DNA of 64,000 nucleotides, taken from positions 186,001-250,000 of the forward strand of contig NZ_JAERRJ010000001.1 of the NCBI RefSeq assembly GCF_016741815.1, given 5' to 3'. The translations under genes were made by a program, and so were the position numbers. The first letter of the stretch is position 1. Every line of letters begins with the position of its first letter. This DNA is from Nocardia acididurans. Its GTDB lineage: Bacteria; Actinomycetota; Actinomycetes; Mycobacteriales; Mycobacteriaceae. Positions 52,219 through 60,052 of the stretch are shown piece after piece. The notes beneath the pieces are model-generated. The model saw nothing but the letters and a program-made list of their open reading frames with translations. It was not told the origin of the DNA and ran no database searches.

Positions 52219-52243
52219 TCGTTGCGAATGGTTCCCGAGACGC

Positions 52244-52696
52244 TCAGATGCACTCGGAGACGACTCGGGTGGTGGCCTTGGCGACCTTGGGGATGTCGGA
52301 GGTGGTCAGGCCGAGGTCGGTGGGGCTGATCGCGGCCGAGTTGTAGTCGCTGTCGAGGATTTTGCGGAGGCCGGGCTGGGAGATGCCCTCGTCGATGTAG
52401 ACGGCGGCGATGCAGTCGGCTGTCTTGGCGTCGAGTTTGCCCTTGTCCTGCAAGGATTCCGAGATTTCGGCGGCGGTGAGGGGCGGGCCGGAGACGGTGG
52501 TGCCGGAGGTGGTGGTCGCGCCGGCTTGCACCGAGGTGGTGGCGGAGGGGGAGGTGGGGCCGGGGGCTGTCGCGGTGGTGGTCGCGGCTACCGAGGCGGC
52601 GGCCGTGGTGCCGGGCGGGGCCGATTCCTGGTCGTTGCTGCAGGCGGCCAGGAGCGGCAGCATCAGCAGGGCTGCCGCTATCAGGGGTTTCCTCAT
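52244..52696 (-). CDS. Lipoprotein with C-terminal conserved domain
   Basis: A 150-residue protein starting MRKPLIAAALLMLPLLAAC, with the lipobox LAAC, and GAGGA upstream. A Thr/Ala linker follows, then a domain LTAAEISESLQDKGKLDAKTADCIAAVYIDEGISQPGLRKIL, with two cysteines. The next gene encodes the same domain directly after the lipobox. Surface location by lipid anchor is predicted. Function unknown. Confidence 0.8.
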   Translation of the reverse strand: MRKPLIAAALLMLPLLAACSNDQESAPPGTTAAASVAATTTATAPGPTSPSATTSVQAGATTTSGTTVSGPPLTAAEISESLQDKGKLDAKTADCIAAVYIDEGISQPGLRKILDSDYNSAAISPTDLGLTTSDIPKVAKATTRVVSECI

Positions 52697-52806
52697 CGCA
52701 CATCCTCGAATCCGTTGTGGGACGGAACGATCACCGTCACACAACAGAATGGGGAGCACCGCTTACGAAGTGGTTGGCGAATACCAAAAGCCCTGGTGGA
52801 CAAGGC

Positions 52807-53130
52807 CTACTTGAGGCACTCGCCGACGATGCGGTTGGTGGCGTTCTTCGCCTTCTCCGAATCCTCCTTGGTCATGCCCAGGGATTCGGGGTCGGTGGCG
52901 GTGGCCGACTTGATGTCGTTCTTGATCATCAGGCGCAGGCCGTCCTGCGAAATGCCCTCGGAGACATAGATGTCGGCGGCGCAGTCGGCCAGCTTGGTGT
53001 CCTTCAGACCGCCGTCCTGCAGAGCCTTCGATACATCGGCCGCGGTGATGTTCGACTCGGAGTCCGAACCACCACAGGCGGTCAGCAGGGGGAGCGCGAC
53101 GAGCGCGGCGGCGATCAGGGAAATCCTCAC
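52807..53130 (-). CDS. Lipoprotein, paralogue of the 52244-52696 product
   Basis: A 107-residue protein from a GTG with GAGGAACC upstream. The lipobox is LTAC; the domain ITAADVSKALQDGGLKDTKLADCAADIYVSEGISQDGLRLMI matches the neighbour without its Thr-rich linker. Two cysteines (ADCAAD and VGECLK) are conserved in both. The pair probably arose by tandem duplication. Confidence 0.8.
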   Translation of the reverse strand: MRISLIAAALVALPLLTACGGSDSESNITAADVSKALQDGGLKDTKLADCAADIYVSEGISQDGLRLMIKNDIKSATATDPESLGMTKEDSEKAKNATNRIVGECLK

Positions 53131-53184
53131 TGGTTCCTCTATTCTCGGCAGACAGACGACGGCGTGATGCCGCCAGGAACGATC

Positions 53185-53484
53185 TCACAGATCCATGGCC
53201 GCGCGCAGCGCTGTGTCGATACGTTCCGCGGTATCGATGTCCACGGTGCCGATATGGTGCGTCAGCCAGCCGCGATAGATGCGGCCCAGATTGCCGGCGT
53301 GAATCCAGCCGTGACCCGGAATCGACACCGCCAGAATGTCCTGCGGGTCGTCGTCGAGCACCTCCGCGGCGATCAACCACGGGCGCGGCGACTCGTTGAT
53401 GCCGTCGCTGCTGATGAGAATGATGTTGCGAAGCCGGGGAGCGTCGCCGTGCGGGTGGTAGAGCCAGACTTCACCCTTGCGCAC
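53185..53484 (-). CDS. Probable toxin, MazF/PemK-like
   Basis: A 99-residue protein from a GTG after GAGGAGG. The start RKGEVWLYHP, followed by LRNIILISSDGINE, has the pattern of the MazF/PemK barrel (KRGEVW...VLVVSSD). Its gene overlaps the upstream antitoxin-like gene by 14 bases, the usual layout for toxin-antitoxin pairs. RNA cleavage is the expected activity for the family. The sequence is diverged. Confidence 0.72.
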   Translation of the reverse strand: MRKGEVWLYHPHGDAPRLRNIILISSDGINESPRPWLIAAEVLDDDPQDILAVSIPGHGWIHAGNLGRIYRGWLTHHIGTVDIDTAERIDTALRAAMDL

Positions 53485-53695
53485 GCATCTCCTCCTCAGC
53501 GGCGGCCAGCTCCGCCTCTTCCGTTTCGGCGCGCGCTGTCTCGTCGAAGCTCGGACCGCACCCGGTCCGGATGGCTTCGCGCCGGGCGGCGCGGGATATC
53601 CACGCCGAGGGCGACATGCCCGCACGGGCCGCGGCTTGTTCGGCATACGACCAGGCCGCCGCATCGAGCGACAAGGTCACCTTCCTGGTAGCCAT
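53471..53695 (-). CDS. Probable antitoxin, ribbon-helix-helix type
   Basis: A 74-residue protein, MATRKVTLSLDAAAWSYAEQAAARAGMSPSAWISRAARREA, a beta strand and two helices as in ribbon-helix-helix repressors, followed by an acidic tail (AETEEAELAAAEEEMRAQ) that could bind the toxin. It is translated just before the toxin-like gene with overlap. Self-repression at the 53696-53768 promoter region is likely. Confidence 0.75.
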   Translation of the reverse strand: MATRKVTLSLDAAAWSYAEQAAARAGMSPSAWISRAARREAIRTGCGPSFDETARAETEEAELAAAEEEMRAQG

Positions 53696-53768
53696 ACCTT
53701 TTATCCTACCGTTCGGATTGGCCGATTTGCCCTATTGGCGATACGTCAACCATTGCTACGGTGGCCCG

Positions 53769-54551
53769 GTGACCAAGTTGAACCACCACAGGTCGGGCCG
53801 CGGGGAGCCGCTCGTGCTGGTGCACGGGGTCGGCAGTCTGTGGCAGGTGTGGGAGCCGATCATCCCCGCACTCGCCGAACACTTCGATGTCATCGCAGTC
53901 GACCTACCCGGTTTCGGCGCCAGCGAACCCCTCTCGCGCACAACCGTTTCCACCCTGGCCGACGCACTGGTGGAGTTCCTGGCCGAGGAGGGCGTCGAAA
54001 GACCGCACCTGGCAGGCAATTCCATGGGCGGCGGCATCGTGCTCGACCTGGCGGCGCGCGTGCTCGCCCGGTCCGTGACCGCCTACTCCCCCATCGGATT
54101 CTGGGACACACCCGGACGCGTGTGGTGCCAGCAGGCCCTGGGACGCGCGAAAGACCTTGTGCGACTGCTGGGTCCGAAAGTTTCGCACAGCATCCTGAGC
54201 AGCGTCGCCGGCCGAACCGCCTTCACCGGGCTGGTGTTCGGCAGGCCGTGGGACATCACCCCCGAGGTCGCCGTCGCCACCGCCGAGGGCCTGCTCGGCG
54301 CCACCGGCTTCGACGACGCACTGGCCTCCTTCACCGACTTCCGGCTCCCCGACCGCAGCGCCGTCGACACCATCCCGGTCACCATCGCCTGGGGCAACCG
54401 CGACATACTGCTCACATACGCCACCCAGGCCCGGCGCGCCCGCGAGGTCCTGACCGGCGCCCGACATGTGACCCTGCACGGTAGCGGCCACACGCCGTAC
54501 TACGACGACCCGGCCGGCTGCGCCCGGCTCCTGCTGGACCAGCTGGGTTGA
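53769..54551 (+). CDS. Alpha/beta hydrolase
   Basis: A 260-residue protein; the GTG at 53769 is taken because the longer frame overlaps the antitoxin gene on the other strand. The oxyanion region is LVHGVGSLWQVWEP, the nucleophile Ser85 is in GNSMGG, and the catalytic His is in GSGHTPYYDDP. There is no signal peptide. The substrate is unknown. A crotonase gene follows after 18 bases, so the two may be an operon. Confidence 0.88.
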   Translation: MTKLNHHRSGRGEPLVLVHGVGSLWQVWEPIIPALAEHFDVIAVDLPGFGASEPLSRTTVSTLADALVEFLAEEGVERPHLAGNSMGGGIVLDLAARVLARSVTAYSPIGFWDTPGRVWCQQALGRAKDLVRLLGPKVSHSILSSVAGRTAFTGLVFGRPWDITPEVAVATAEGLLGATGFDDALASFTDFRLPDRSAVDTIPVTIAWGNRDILLTYATQARRAREVLTGARHVTLHGSGHTPYYDDPAGCARLLLDQLG

Positions 54552-54569
54552 GCAACAAGGAAGTACGCA

Positions 54570-55334
54570 GTGAGCAACAACAACGTCTCCCTCAGCTTCG
54601 ACGGCGACCGCGCCTACGTGGCCCTGGACCGGCCGGACAAGCACAACGGCCTCACCATCGAGATGCTGCGCGAACTGGCGAAGGTCGCCGGGGTCATCGG
54701 TAAGCGTGCCGACATCCGCGTGGTGATCCTGTCCGGCAACGGGCCCAGCTTCTTCAGCGGACTCGATGTCGCCAAGGCCATGAGCAATCCGCTCGACGTG
54801 GCGCTCGCCTTCCTGCCGCTGCCGTGGAAGGGCACCAACGTCTTCCAGGAGGCGTGCTGGGCGTGGCGGCGGCTGCCACAGCCGGTGATCGCGGTCGTGC
54901 ACGGGCGTTGCTACGGCGGCGGACTGCAACTCGCACTTGCCGCCGACTTCAGATTCGTCACGCCGGATTCGGAATTCTCGGTGATGGAGGCCAAGCACGG
55001 CCTCATTCCAGATATGACGGGCGCGGCCACTTTGTCGCGACTTATCGGCGTCGACAAAGCACTGCTGCTGACCATGACCGCGGACCCCGTCGACGCGACC
55101 TACGCCGAGAAGATCGGCCTGGTCACCGAGGTCGACGCGGATCCCCGCGCGGCCGCCGAGAAGCTGGCCGATCGGATCGCCGCCCGGCCCGCGCATGCCG
55201 TGGCCAGCGCCAAGAAACTGTTCGATCGCACCTGGCAGGCCTCGGTGCGACGGACCCTCGCAGTGGAGCGGGCGACCCAGTTTCCGCTCATCGTGCGGCA
55301 GGCCATGGGTCGCGGTACCAATTCGGCAAAGTAA
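54570..55334 (+). CDS. Enoyl-CoA hydratase/isomerase family protein (crotonase)
   Basis: A 254-residue protein from a GTG with AAGGA upstream. The crotonase oxyanion segments are SFFSGLDVAKAM and GRCYGGGLQLALAADFRF; SVMEAKHGLIPDMTGAATL carries the acidic position typical of the family. Hydration or isomerisation of an acyl-CoA is expected. It lies close behind an alpha/beta hydrolase gene. Confidence 0.9.
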   Translation: MSNNNVSLSFDGDRAYVALDRPDKHNGLTIEMLRELAKVAGVIGKRADIRVVILSGNGPSFFSGLDVAKAMSNPLDVALAFLPLPWKGTNVFQEACWAWRRLPQPVIAVVHGRCYGGGLQLALAADFRFVTPDSEFSVMEAKHGLIPDMTGAATLSRLIGVDKALLLTMTADPVDATYAEKIGLVTEVDADPRAAAEKLADRIAARPAHAVASAKKLFDRTWQASVRRTLAVERATQFPLIVRQAMGRGTNSAK

Positions 55335-55490
55335 GCCAATTCACTGCAAACAATCCGGTTCGATGCCCCCGCGGTGTCCGCTGCGCTGTTAGCATTTTCA
55401 CACTTTGCCAGCGAGCTGAACACTTTGTGCGGCCCGTCACATACCGTGTGGTCCGCTCATTAAGTCGGCGCGAACCGGAGGGCCCACGCA

Positions 55491-56600
55491 TTGCACAAGT
55501 CCGCATCCCTGCTGCTGTCCGCATTCGCAGGAGCCTCGGCCTTGCTCCTTACCGTGACCACACCGGCATCAGCGAACCCCAACGCCATCAATCCGATTCC
55601 GGTGCTCAACGGCACCAACGGCCTGCCGCAACTGCCGGGACGCAGCAAGGCCGTCTTCCAGGTCACCGGCATGCAGAGCCCCAACAACACCCAGAACTAC
55701 AACGTGCTGGGCACCGACCTCGGCATCATGTGGGACAACGGGCGCGGCGAAATGCTCACCACCTTCGGTGACACCGCCGGGCTCGGCTTCCCCAACCTGC
55801 TGGTCGGCAGCACCTGGGCGTGGCGGTCCAACATCCTGGTCCGCTCGCACACCAAGGATCCGGCCAACGGGATCTACTTCGACAGCGTGGTCCGCGACGT
55901 GTTCGGGCAGGCGCGGGATCTGATCCCCAGCCCGAAGATTCCGTTCCTGGAGATCAGCCGGATTCCCACCGCGGCCATCTCCGTCGGCGACACCCAGTAC
56001 ATGAGCCTCATGTCGGTGAAGACCTGGGACGACGTCGGCCAGTGGACCACCAACTTCTCCGGGCTCGCCGTCTCCGGCGACAACGGGGAGAACTGGGTCG
56101 AACTGCCCGCCACCCGCCGGCCCGACGACGGCGGCAACGGGAACTTCCAGATGAACGCCTTCCTCAAGGCCGGCGGGTTCGTCTACGAGTACGGGACGCC
56201 ATCGGGGCGCAACAACGCCGCCTTCCTCGCCCGGGTCCCCGAACCGGCCATCGGGGACCTCGCCGAGTACGAGTACTGGAACGGCGACAAGTGGGTCAAG
56301 GACGATGTGAACGCGGCCGCGCCGGTCATCGGCGGCGGAGTATCCGAGATGTCGGTGATGTGGAACGACTACCTCGGGCAATACATCATGCTCACCACGG
56401 ATCCGTGGAACTCGGTGGTCATGTACACCTCGCCGAGCCCCGAGGGGCCGTGGAGTGCGCCGTCCGTGCTGATCGATACCCGCGAACTGCCCACCGCCTA
56501 CGCGCCGTCGATCTTCCCGTATCAGACCGGGCGTGACCTGTACTTCCTCACTACCGTGCACAGCCAGTACAACGTGATCCTGATGAAGACCACGTTGTAG
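55491..56600 (+). CDS. Secreted DUF4185 protein (possible GH183-type arabinanase)
   Basis: A 369-residue protein from a TTG with a Sec signal (cut near ASANPNA). It then follows the DUF4185 pattern: VTGMQSPNNTQNYNVLGTDLGIMWDNG, LTTFGDTAGLGF, WRSNILVRSHTKDP, FSGLAVSGDNGENW, MSVMWNDYLGQYIMLTTDPW. Some DUF4185 proteins are endo-D-arabinanases (GH183) that act on arabinan of mycolate cell walls, which would fit this organism, but the activity here is inferred from the family only. Confidence 0.85.
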   Translation: MHKSASLLLSAFAGASALLLTVTTPASANPNAINPIPVLNGTNGLPQLPGRSKAVFQVTGMQSPNNTQNYNVLGTDLGIMWDNGRGEMLTTFGDTAGLGFPNLLVGSTWAWRSNILVRSHTKDPANGIYFDSVVRDVFGQARDLIPSPKIPFLEISRIPTAAISVGDTQYMSLMSVKTWDDVGQWTTNFSGLAVSGDNGENWVELPATRRPDDGGNGNFQMNAFLKAGGFVYEYGTPSGRNNAAFLARVPEPAIGDLAEYEYWNGDKWVKDDVNAAAPVIGGGVSEMSVMWNDYLGQYIMLTTDPWNSVVMYTSPSPEGPWSAPSVLIDTRELPTAYAPSIFPYQTGRDLYFLTTVHSQYNVILMKTTL

Positions 56601-56620
56601 GAAAAGAACTCTCCTGGGCT

Positions 56621-56645
56621 CTCAGGGGCTTCGCCCCCGAACCCC
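56621..56645. repeat. Dispersed 25-bp hairpin element, copy 2
   Basis: Identical over 25 bases to the element at 47841-47865; here the copy continues as CTGAG, so that CTCAGGGG and CCCCTGAG form an outer stem. It starts 20 bases after the DUF4185 stop and may act as its terminator. Confidence 0.75.
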
Positions 56646-56655
56646 TGAGATTGCC

Positions 56656-56790
56656 GGGGCCGGTCCTTCGAACCGCCGTGTGGCTGCCGGGGGCTGGTCC
56701 TTCGAACCGCGGTGTGGCTGCCGGGGGCTGGTCCTTCGAACCGCGGTGTGGCTGCCGGGGGCTGGTCCTTCGAACCGCGGTGTGGCTGCC
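56656..56790. repeat. Tandem array of four 34-bp units
   Basis: Units start at 56656, 56689, 56723 and 56757; the last three are identical and the first differs slightly. Each contains GGTCCTTCGAACCGCGG with a TTCGAA centre and ends GTGTGGCTGCC. The array is non-coding, between the DUF4185 gene and the methyltransferase gene. Confidence 0.9.
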
Positions 56791-56885
56791 GAGGCCCGCG
56801 CCCCGAACCTCTGGCGGATCGGCCGCGAACACGGATTGTGTTCGCGGCCGATTCGCGTTTCCCGGGAGCTCATAGACTCGGGGGC

Positions 56886-57623
56886 ATGGACGCCGCCGAA
56901 TGGGACGAGCACTACGCGCGCACCGAATTGGTGTGGGGTGCGCCGCCGAACGACACCGTCGTGGAGCAGGTGTTCGGGCTGGAGCGGAAGTTGCCGCTCG
57001 GCGGGTTCGGGGTCGGGGAGGAGCGACCGGAACTGCCGCGGGCGCTCGACCTCGGCTGCGGGGAAGGGCGCAACGCGCTGTGGCTGGCCACGCACGGGTG
57101 GCAGGTGACGGCGGTGGATTTCGCGCAGACGGGGATCGACAAGGGGCGGACCGTGGCCTCGCGGTTGTCGCGGTCCGTGCGGGGGCGGATCCACTGGCAG
57201 TGCGCCGATGTCACCGCGCTCGACGCCGCGGGGATCACCGGGCCGTTCGAGTTGATTCTGCTTGCGCACGTTCATCTTCCGGCGCAGCAGCGGCGGGCGC
57301 TGCTGCTGCGCGCGGCCGAGATGCTCTCGCCGGAAGGCACTCTCGTGGTGCTGGGCAACGACCCGCTCAACACCGCTGAAGGGTATGGGGGCGAACAGGA
57401 TCCGGCGCTGACCTTCACACCCGATGACATCGTCGCCGATCTGGGGCCCGCCCTCGACGAGCTCTCGATCCGGACGGCCGGGCGGGTGCAGCGCCCCACC
57501 GAGGATAGGGATGCCATCGACGCACTGGTGGTCGCCTACAAACCCGCGCCGCCGACGCCGCCCGCGCCACCCCTCGGACTGGAGACGCCCATCGAACCGC
57601 CGGCGCTCGGGCCGCAGCTGTGA
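56886..57623 (+). CDS. SAM-dependent methyltransferase
   Basis: A 245-residue class I methyltransferase. The start AAEWDEHYARTELVWG, motif I DLGCGEGRNALWLA, the acidic residue in VTAVDFA, and ILLAHVHLP as motif IV are visible. It resembles the tellurite-resistance (TehB)-like branch. The ATG at 56886 gives the standard N-terminus; the longer frame runs back into the repeat array. The final 29 codons overlap the TetR gene on the other strand. Confidence 0.85.
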   Translation: MDAAEWDEHYARTELVWGAPPNDTVVEQVFGLERKLPLGGFGVGEERPELPRALDLGCGEGRNALWLATHGWQVTAVDFAQTGIDKGRTVASRLSRSVRGRIHWQCADVTALDAAGITGPFELILLAHVHLPAQQRRALLLRAAEMLSPEGTLVVLGNDPLNTAEGYGGEQDPALTFTPDDIVADLGPALDELSIRTAGRVQRPTEDRDAIDALVVAYKPAPPTPPAPPLGLETPIEPPALGPQL

Positions 57624-58216
57624 GCTGCGGCGGAAAGCAGTGCGGCGGTAGCTGATTCGGCGACGGTTTCGATCAGACCGTCCACCGTGCCGGGATCACC
57701 ATCCAGCACCAGCAGCCAGACGAAGATCGGGCCGAGCACGAGTGCGTGCACGGTGGCGGGGTCCGGTCTCGACGCCAGTTCGCCTCGGGCCCCGGCGCGT
57801 TCGAGCAGTTCCGTGATCACCTGCCGCTGTCGTTCCAGGAAGGTGCCGGAAAACCGTTCGGCGAGTGTGGAATCCGCGTAGATGTCGGCGAGTAGTCCGG
57901 TGAGCACATCGGTCGGCGCGCTGCTCAGCTGTCCGGCGACGGTGCGCGCGAGTGCGGCGAGGTCGGTGCGCAGGGAGCCGGTGTCCGGCGGTGCGGTCTC
58001 CCGCATGTCGTGGATGACGACCGAGAAGATCATTTCCTGCTTGGTCGCGAACCGGCGGTAGATGGCGGCCTTGCCGATGCCGGCGCGGGTGGCCACGGCG
58101 TCGACGGTGAGTCCGGCGTAGCCGCGTTCGGCCAGGATCTCGCGGGTGGCGCTGGTGATGGCGTGATCCACCCGACTGTTCCGGGGGCGTCCGACTGCTT
58201 GTTTCGGTTGCGGCAC
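57536..58216 (-). CDS. TetR-family regulator
   Basis: A 226-residue protein with the N-terminal TetR HTH (ITSATREILAERGYAGLTVDAVATRAGIGKAAIYRRFATKQEMI). The ligand domain follows. The C-terminal 30 residues are Gly/Ser/Pro-rich and are encoded in the region antisense to the methyltransferase end. A 36-bp palindrome lies just upstream, before the divergent DUF6463-like gene, so self-control and control of that gene are likely. Confidence 0.9.
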   Translation of the reverse strand: MPQPKQAVGRPRNSRVDHAITSATREILAERGYAGLTVDAVATRAGIGKAAIYRRFATKQEMIFSVVIHDMRETAPPDTGSLRTDLAALARTVAGQLSSAPTDVLTGLLADIYADSTLAERFSGTFLERQRQVITELLERAGARGELASRPDPATVHALVLGPIFVWLLVLDGDPGTVDGLIETVAESATAALLSAAAHSCGPSAGGSMGVSSPRGGAGGVGGAGL

Positions 58217-58228
58217 CCGGACTACTAT

Positions 58229-58264
58229 ACGGAACCAGCAGTATCGAAACTGCCAGTTCCGTAT
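58229..58264. promoter_or_regulatory. 36-bp palindromic TetR operator
   Basis: TACGGAACCAGCAGT on the left and, reading the other strand, TACGGAACTGGCAGT on the right agree at 13 of 15 positions around an ATCGAA centre. It fills most of the 59-base gap between the TetR gene and the divergent 58276 gene. Confidence 0.8.
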
Positions 58265-58275
58265 TAGGAGTTCCG

Positions 58276-58689
58276 ATGGTCAAGTGGGCAGGTCGCATCC
58301 TCGTATTCCTGGGAGTCGCGCACACCGTGCTCGGGCTCGCATTGACGGCCCCGCATCACGCCGATTCGTGGTTGCGCTTCGAACTGTGGACGGTGAGCGA
58401 CAGCATCGCCGAGATGAACGCGAGCACCGGCGCGTTCTGGATGAGCGTGGGCAGCTTCGGTGTTCCGCTCGCACTCGTCGGCGCGATCGTGCTGTGGATG
58501 GACAACCGCGGCCTGGTGCCGCCGCCGTTCATCGCCTGGACCGTCGGGCTGTGGATCGCGGTGGCCGCGGCTATCGCCGAACCCGCGCCCTGGCTGGTGG
58601 CGTGGATCGCGGTCGGCCTGCTGCTCGCGGCCGACCGGCGCGCCGCCCCGCAGGCCGTCACGCGCGAACCGCAGACCAGCGGGGTGTGA
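58276..58689 (+). CDS. Small membrane protein, DUF6463-like
   Basis: A 137-residue protein with four membrane spans (ILVFLGVAHTVLGLALT; FWMSVGSFGVPLALVGAIVLW; FIAWTVGLWIAVAAAIA; WLVAWIAVGLLLAA). AGGAG precedes the ATG. It is probably controlled by the divergent TetR regulator through the palindrome between them. TetR-controlled small membrane proteins of this group have no proven role. Confidence 0.8.
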   Translation: MVKWAGRILVFLGVAHTVLGLALTAPHHADSWLRFELWTVSDSIAEMNASTGAFWMSVGSFGVPLALVGAIVLWMDNRGLVPPPFIAWTVGLWIAVAAAIAEPAPWLVAWIAVGLLLAADRRAAPQAVTREPQTSGV

Positions 58690-58696
58690 ACTCCGG

Positions 58697-59326
58697 TCAG
58701 GCCAGACCCGCCCACCGCAACACCCACGGTGTCGCGGTGGCGGCGATCTCGTCGAAACCCGCACGGTAGGAATGGGCTTGGCCCGCGACGACATGTACCT
58801 CGGCGGCATCGGCCGCGTCCGGGATGCCGAACGGATCGCGGGCCCCATTGATGACCAGCACCTCGATATCCCCGGGCGCGAGCAACTCGTCGCGCCGGGA
58901 TTTCTCCGGCTTGCCGGGCGGATGCAGCGGGAACGACAGCGCCAGCACACCGCTCGCACCGACAGCGCGGGCGGTGCGGCACGCCACCCGCGCGCCGTTG
59001 CTGCGGCCGCCCTGGATCAACGGCACCTTGCCGACCTTCTTGCGCAGCGCGGCGATGATCTCCAGCCAGGCCGCGTCCTGCACCTCGGCCTTACCCGGCG
59101 CGCGCCGCCCGGCGACCCGGTACGGCTGGGTCACCAGCGCGACCGCGCCGCCGTGATCGATCGCCGAATCGCGAACAGCCAGGATGTCTTTCGCGTCGAC
59201 ACCACCGCCGGAGCCGTGTGTCAGCACCAGCAGGAACTTCGGCTTCGCCCGGCCACGCCGGTCGATCTCCACCTCGGCGGGTCCGGCTTCGGTCTCGATG
59301 CGCACAGCGCTCGCGGTGTACGTCAC
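58697..59326 (-). CDS. Alpha/beta hydrolase, KANL3/Tex30-like
   Basis: A 209-residue protein: FLLVLTHGSGGGVDAKD, the nucleophile motif GGRSNGARVA, an Asp in NGARDPFGIP and a His in AGQAHSYRAG form a complete triad. The family (Tex30/KANL3 and dienelactone-hydrolase-like) has no defined substrate in bacteria. It is convergent with the 58276 gene, 7 bases apart. Confidence 0.85.
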   Translation of the reverse strand: MTYTASAVRIETEAGPAEVEIDRRGRAKPKFLLVLTHGSGGGVDAKDILAVRDSAIDHGGAVALVTQPYRVAGRRAPGKAEVQDAAWLEIIAALRKKVGKVPLIQGGRSNGARVACRTARAVGASGVLALSFPLHPPGKPEKSRRDELLAPGDIEVLVINGARDPFGIPDAADAAEVHVVAGQAHSYRAGFDEIAATATPWVLRWAGLA

Positions 59327-59412
59327 CGGGCGATCCTATGGCCGAGTCCGGTCCACGGGCCCGCAGGACACCCGGCCGAGCTCGGCCCCGCCTGTCGGAG
59401 CGTCGGCGCGGC

Positions 59413-60021
59413 TCAGCCCGGCAGGTGGGTCTTGGCCTCGTCGTAACCGGCGGCGGCCGCAGGCTCGGCGGAGGTGTAGACCAGGTGCATCACACCCGAG
59501 GAGAACGACTTCGAGGACACCAGGCGCAGCGGGATGGCGGCCTCGCCCTCGTCGAACAGCTTCGCGCCCTTGCGGACCACGATGGGGTGCACGAACAGGT
59601 GCAGTTCGTCGAGCAGTCCGGCGGCCAGCAGCTGGCGGACCACCGATGGGGAACCGCTCATCGCGATCGAGGTCGCGCCGGGCTGCCGCTTCAGCTCGGC
59701 GACGGCCTCCAGCAGATCACCCTGGAGCTGTTCGGAGTTGCGCCAGCTGAATTCCAGATCCTGGTGCGAGACAACGATCTTGCGGGCATCGCCGAGCTGC
59801 TTGGCGAAGACGGCGTCCTCGCCGCCCGCGGCCTCGCGCTCGGGCCACGCTCCGGCGAAGCTGTCGTAGGTGGCGCGGCCGAGCAGCAGGGTGTCGGCCG
59901 AGCCGAGCTGGGCGCCGACCGCCTCGCCCATATCGTCGTCGAAGTAGGGGAAGTGCCAGTCCTGCGGGTCTTCGATGACGCCGTCGAGGGAAATGAAAAG
60001 GCCGGCGGTGATGGTGCGCAT
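59413..60021 (-). CDS. Dihydrofolate-reductase-like (RibD C-terminal domain) protein
   Basis: A 202-residue protein starting MRTITAGLFISLDGVIEDP, with DTLLLGRATYDSFAGAWP and IAMSGSPSVVRQLLAAGLLDEL as family segments. AGGAG precedes the ATG. Such proteins bind NADPH and act as reductases of unknown substrates. It follows an alpha/beta hydrolase gene by 31 bases on the same strand, so an operon is likely. Confidence 0.88.
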   Translation of the reverse strand: MRTITAGLFISLDGVIEDPQDWHFPYFDDDMGEAVGAQLGSADTLLLGRATYDSFAGAWPEREAAGGEDAVFAKQLGDARKIVVSHQDLEFSWRNSEQLQGDLLEAVAELKRQPGATSIAMSGSPSVVRQLLAAGLLDELHLFVHPIVVRKGAKLFDEGEAAIPLRLVSSKSFSSGVMHLVYTSAEPAAAAGYDEAKTHLPG

Positions 60022-60052
60022 CGGATTACTCCTGGGAATTGTGGTGAGCTGG

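Noticed and set aside
56656..56790. Possible CRISPR array
   Set aside because: Units follow each other without spacers, so this is a simple tandem repeat, and no cas genes are present.
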